This document shows positions 59,280-64,000 of a stretch of DNA of 64,000 nt, one piece after another; position 1 is the first letter of the stretch, and each line of letters begins with the position of its first letter. Source of the DNA: Melampsora larici-populina 98AG31 (taxonomy: Eukaryota; Basidiomycota; Pucciniomycetes; Pucciniales; Melampsoraceae); contig NW_006768818.1 of the NCBI RefSeq assembly GCF_000204055.1, positions 236,726 through 300,725 on the forward strand, in the 5' to 3' direction. The notes beneath the pieces were generated by a model. The model was given only the letters and a program-made list of their open reading frames with translations. It was not told the origin of the DNA and ran no database searches. A program made the position numbers and the translations under genes.

Positions 59280-59880
59280 TATCATGGAAACGATGGGTTA
59301 CACATAATACCTTGATCACTGGAAAGAAAAAACACGCTCAAGAAAGATATACTTCTTTTGAGCGGTTCAAGGGTTTTTGTTGTGTAAATCGGATGACACG
59401 GTAGAATGCATTTGTCACATCACAGTCAAAGTGAAGCTTTGGGATGCTGATGAATTGTACATAGATCACACGAATAATCATAATGATATGAAGATGAAAT
59501 TGTTCGTTATGAATCAAATTCTGGATTTTTTTGATAGCTAGTGAGAAGGCTTCTTTTGTCATCAAAAATTGATTTCCTCTTCAACATATCTTGTACTACG
59601 CGTCCTCGCAAATTTAACTTTGTTAAGAGACTTCACCAGGTTAAATCTCCTGCGGGTGTTTCACTACTGTCCTTTGTCGACTCACCTTTGCGTACCTTGA
59701 ATTTGAAGTGGTGTTGAACTGGGCCTGTTGACTTGTTCACCAAACAAATTCAGGGTCTGACTTGAACACTTCTGTCGATATTAATATTTCTTCTCGTCAA
59801 TTCTTAAGACTTATCCTTTTGTTTTGGGTTCATCAAAAGCATCCGATCATTGTGCTTACTCATCAACGGTATTATTCATA
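59280..59880 (+). repeat. Segmental duplication, copy 1 (partner 62730-63150)
   Basis: Shares in order with 62730-63150: CACTGGAAAGAA/CAGTGGAAAGAA, AGTGAAGCTTTG, TTTGTCATCA, GCGTACCTT/GTGTACCTT and TCATCAAAAGCAT/CCATCAAAAGCAT. Diverged, same orientation. It brackets the F-box-like gene. Confidence 0.65.
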
Positions 59881-60068
59881 ACACCCTTTCACGTTGTTAG
59901 GTAATTTGGATAATAGGGTGGTTTCAGTGGATCCAATGGGATACTCAAGTTTTAGCATAACCTAATCTCGAGAGACCATCCATAGTCTATCAAAGCGTCA
60001 CAGCTCTTTTCTCTCACTTGAGCTTCTTGAAGCTACAACCAACTAGCCTCTCAATCAGTCTTAACAAG

Positions 60069-61797
60069 ATGTCATCCTCTAGTCTCACATCTTACCTTGC
60101 ACTTTGGCGTGAAATTATCTGTAAACCTCCAGAGGGAACTCACCCCGTGAACCAACATCTCGACTTTATTCGAAATCGTTTCAACGAGCTCGAAGCCAAA
60201 GGGTTCATCTGGTCAAAAGAATCAATTCTTGATATCTTTCTTCAACTCGCCCAACCAAAAAGCCTACATGAACCTGGGCCTTTCTCATCTATCGACACAG
60301 TCGACAAATCTCGCTGTTCATCTGATGAAATTGAAGAAGTTCTTCAAAGTGAAGAAATCCTACACAATGCTCATCCCCTAGGTCTTATGGATATACCTAT
60401 CGAGATCTTTGGAAAAATACTCGAAACACTTGATTGTATTGCTAAACTTGAAGCTAAAGAACTAACAGAAAAGAAAAAGAAACGGAAGGTCGTCATTACA
60501 GGCCCAGGTGATCGGGAGCCATATTACAGATACTTATACCAAGACCCGCCAATCCTGAATAGTATACAAAGCTTCTCACTTACTTCGCGTGAAATTTATA
60601 AACGTTGTCAACTATTGCTATGGCGAGTGAGTTGTTTCCATAATGAATCGGTAAAGAGCAAGTGCTTTCTAACCGTCATTCATCCACTCTTCCTGCTATG
60701 TACAGAAACTACAGTTTCCAACTAGTCTTCCAGCTCCGATAGACCAATGGACAAAGGACATCCTCTTCAAACAAGGCCAACATGTCCGATACCTATCCAT
60801 TGGACTCTCTGAAAACTGCAGTGTACCTCCTGATGAATTCGTAGAAATCGATCCTTTCTACGATAACCTTACACCTTATAAGGATAAATATCATCATGTA
60901 GCATGGATCTCACAAAAAAATGCAAAAGCATTAATCAATGGATGTCCTAACGTTTCTGAGGTAGATATCGAATACGAATACCTTGCAAAACCTGAAAACG
61001 TGGGTGGAACGGAAATCTTTTTATTAGAACTTGTTCCAATATTATCAAACCTTAAACAACTTCGACATTTGAAATTGAAGGATGGATATCAAAAGACTAT
61101 CATGAACGAATTTCCATCCAAAATCATTGGTAGTTTACCTTTACTCGAATCATTAACAATGGGTGGACTTACAGCACCTGGAAATCAGCGAACAACAGGC
61201 GAAAATTCTTTCGGGTCCAATTTATCAAAGCTTAGATATTTATCAAAATTAGAGTTATGGAGAATTGAAGATATAGATGAAGATTGGTGTCTTTATAATT
61301 GGCCAAAAACTATCACGACTCTTGATCTCCACGAATGTGGTGATTTATCTCTAAGTTCAGCATATAAAATCATTCATCATATTGCTCCTTATTTAACAGT
61401 GCTCAGGCTTGGATTCGCCTATGAGAGAGGTGGAGAGATCAAGGAAATCGATTCCAGATGGGATCCTCAAACTCGTTTCTCTCTTCCGAATCTGACCGAC
61501 TTAGAGCTCTGTACTGGCGATGCAAACTTACTGGACAGCTTTGAAGAATGTAACACTCTGAACTCTCTTCATTGGTGTTACATGACATCAGAACATTGTA
61601 GGGCACTCAGTAGGACTCTGTTCAAAGCTACTTGGCCTCAGCTCAAAAAGCTGGATGTAGCTCCATGGATGTTTTTAAACGGTTCGGATCTTGGTACTCA
61701 ATCTCAGGAACTTGAGGATCAATTTCTTGCGTTAGAAAAGTATTGCAAGGAGGCTAGTATGTACTCATGTATCATCCGACGAATTTACTCGCCTTGA
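60069..61797 (+). CDS. F-box-like, leucine-rich hypothetical protein
   Basis: Two exons, 60069-60626 and 60706-61797, with a GTGAGT...ACAG intron, giving 549 residues. Residues 107-186 begin MDIPIEIFGKILETLD and end SFSLTSREIYKRCQLLLWR. This is the pattern of an F-box helix bundle followed by the tryptophan/arginine segment common in basidiomycete F-box proteins. The C-terminal two-thirds has spaced Leu-rich stretches (LKQLRHLKLKDG, LPLLESLTMGGL, LRYLSKLELWRIED, TITTLDLHECGDL, LPNLTDLELCTGD, WPQLKKLDVAPW), consistent with irregular leucine-rich repeats. If the F-box is real, the protein would be a substrate receptor of an SCF ubiquitin ligase; the target is unknown. Such genes are often clade-specific, expanded families. 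Confidence 0.75.
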
Positions 61798-64000
61798 TTT
61801 GAGTGTTGTGAGTTCGCTTGGTTTTTTTGTTAAATTCACATGTTTCGATCTTTTCTTATTCACAATTTACCACTTTACTCTAGACTTCGAACCTAGGCTT
61901 CTTTCTCACATACTTCAGTTTCCTTTCTTGTATACTATCAAACCTGAGTCGAAGAATACCAGCTAGATCAACCTATGCGAGCGTACTCACGTGTCATCTA
62001 TATCCGGTCTGCTTACTGATCTTGATCTTTTGTTTAAAACTGTAATCTCTATTTCATCAAATTTGTGACTACTAAGGTTCTTGAAAGGAGGCGATCTTAC
62101 TGCCTCTAAGTCCATACACAAGATCATTTTCGGTTTATGTTCAATTCATATGTTGAACATGATGACTTTGCAAGACCCTCCAAGCCCATTGAGAGCCTAA
62201 ATCACTTTTGCATTAACAACTAAATATGCAATTCAAGCTCATTTCAATCCATATCAAGTACAGCTAAATTATACAATAGTATCATTGCAATGTCAATCAC
62301 CATTTTGGAAATCATTTTTCGAGGCAATCTTAATTATCAACAATTACTCAATTCTTCCTTAACATCAACTTTTCATTACCTTTGATTTAGTTTTTTCTAG
62401 TACCCAATCCCAAAAAGCCAATTATAATCGTAACATGGGCCAATTAAATCCGAAACAAGCAAATAAATGAATGAGTCAATGTGTCTTTTTTGTTCGGATG
62501 GAATATCTTGCGCTTCATATGGGTTCTTTTGAATCATGGAAATCAACCAGAGCTCTCATCTATATAAAAATGAATATCTCATCTTCTCTTCTGAACATCG
62601 TGATTATTTTCTAACCCGAAGGAATTTGGAAATGAACTTGGTGCATGCCAATGCCATCTCATTTGATTGGTGATTACTGAGGTCTTGAAGTTAGGCAATC
62701 ATATCAGTTAAGCTTACCACCGGTACGATGCATCAGTGGAAAGAACAAACACGTGCAGGCGCTCAGGCTTGAGAAAGGTAAATTTTGTGTAGCGCTTCAA
62801 CGGGTACGTACTAAAGCGTTCTGTTTTGGTGATATGATGAGGTACCACTTTCTTCCACACATTAGATAACATTTGTGATCACAAGCAAAGTGAAGCTTTG
62901 AAATATTCGAAGAACACTTTTTTGTCATCAGAAGTTAACTGCAGGTGTTTTACTTCAGTACTTTGTCAACACGCCTTCGTGTACCTTTTGAAGTATTCTC
63001 GAACTGATCATGTTGCTGGCACAAAGGGATCCTTGCTCTTATCCTTCTTTCCTTTCGATTTCATCGATAAGACCTTTCTTTTCATCACTCCTGAGCATTT
63101 GTTTTTATGTCTTGAGTCCATCAAAAGCATCGCCTCTCTTTCATGCGATGTGATCAAGTACTTTGTGCAATAAGCTTGTCTCAGCTGAAGTGTTTGGATA
63201 GCCACGTTTGGGCATGATTCATCGTCCAGTTTTCCTGTTAGTTTTTGCAACTCTATTACACCCAGTGCCTTCTCAAATGATATGATCATAACCATTCCAA
63301 GCTTTTAGATATCAAAATCCCTTCGAGACTATCCTAAGCCTTTCACGCAGACAATTGATTTCTATGATATCATCTTTCTTATGTGGATAGACTTACAAAG
63401 CCTACTGCGTGTGAGGTTTCCTGCCTGTCATCATTTCCACATTTTTCCTAGCCATATGAATTCTTCCCAGAAGTGATCTATTCATCTATTTTAATTCTCT
63501 CTTTAACTTGTGCTTTCTGTCCTGGTAAGGATTTTGTTGTGGTTACAAGATCTTGAGCAAATCTCAAATACATTGACTTTCCTGATGCTCATAAAGACCA
63601 TTGATTCTTCACTCTACAATTGCTCATTAAGATTGTTTGAACAGAACATGGTTCACATCTATTGTCTTTCCACTTCGTGTTCCATATGTCATAATGTTTC
63701 TCTGTGAGCTTCTTACAATTCTCAAATCTTGCTAAAGCACATTACCATATCACTTGCTTTTCTCCCTGCAATAGCGATATCAATAGATTAACAAGCGCAT
63801 GAACTTTTTCATTCAAAGGAACAAGATCTTAAGAGAGGTGATGAGAATATAGTGTCCTCAAGGCCCTCGCGTGCAGCCAAAATGACGCCCGTCATTTATC
63901 TTTGTGTCTAGAGCATCAGAGGCTCCATAATCGACAAGTTTAACCGGGGGAAGCAGAGGTACCCAATGAAGTCAAATTAAACAGACAAATCACGCAACCT
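61798..64000. other. Gene-free 3' region of the window
   Basis: Includes the second copy of the duplicated segment (about 62730-63150). No ORF with recognisable features. The last 900 bases could contain part of a decayed paralogue, but no frame supports it. Confidence 0.4.
62730..63150 (+). repeat. Segmental duplication, copy 2
   Basis: Diverged partner of 59280-59880 in the same orientation, about 3.4 kb apart. Confidence 0.65.

Larger units (their letters stand above)
58668..60068. other. Intergenic region with MITE and duplicated segment
   Basis: Contains the 268-bp MITE (58893-59160) and the first copy of a duplicated segment (about 59280-59880). No gene supported. Confidence 0.5.

Overview
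The window looks like the nuclear genome of a rust fungus (Pucciniales) or a close basidiomycete relative. It is AT-rich. Its genes carry many short GT-AG introns. It is crowded with nested transposable elements, many of them with perfect target-site duplications. The host genes are fungal core genes with basidiomycete-style intron density, plus one Cys-rich multi-exon gene that resembles a family expanded in rusts. Species cannot be fixed from the sequence alone.

Layout. About 0-47.3 kb is a transposon-rich accessory region. From left to right it holds: (1) a 7.7-kb DNA transposon with 97-bp visible inverted repeats (TIRs), a DDE transposase (+) and a SAM-domain-like passenger gene (-); (2) a decayed SEY1/RHD3 GTPase pseudogene and a second DDE-transposase pseudogene; (3) two copies of a 1.6-kb LTR-like repeat, one carrying a CACTA-type insertion; (4) mariner-type TIR elements with a nested TIR element and a gene-like ORF inside; (5) an apparently intact multi-exon gene of a Cys-rich, membrane-associated family (25.4-27.4 kb); (6) a young, internally deleted Copia element (99% identical LTRs, TSD AATAT) lodged inside a TATA-palindrome MITE; (7) a longer Copia element (35.5-44.2 kb, TSD AGGTC) that carries a 384-bp element, an LTR-like copy, a CACTG element and a Tc1 deletion derivative; its 5' LTR is split by two of these and still sums to exactly 237 bp; (8) a 3.1-kb hAT transposon with an 8-bp TSD.

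From 47.4 kb to the end is a gene compartment. It holds PSF2 (GINS DNA-replication complex), RPN1 (26S proteasome base), KIN17 (nucleic-acid-binding zinc-finger protein) diverging from RPN1, an AAGAB/p34-like adaptin-binding protein convergent with KIN17, and an F-box-like/leucine-rich protein. The last gene is flanked on both sides by paralogous intergenic sequence. These are unrelated housekeeping functions, not a pathway cluster.

The best candidates for something new are the 7.7-kb two-gene TIR element with CATCTG subterminal arrays, the Copia element whose primer-binding site matches the middle of initiator tRNA (half-tRNA priming), and two unrelated small elements that both give 7-bp target duplications.
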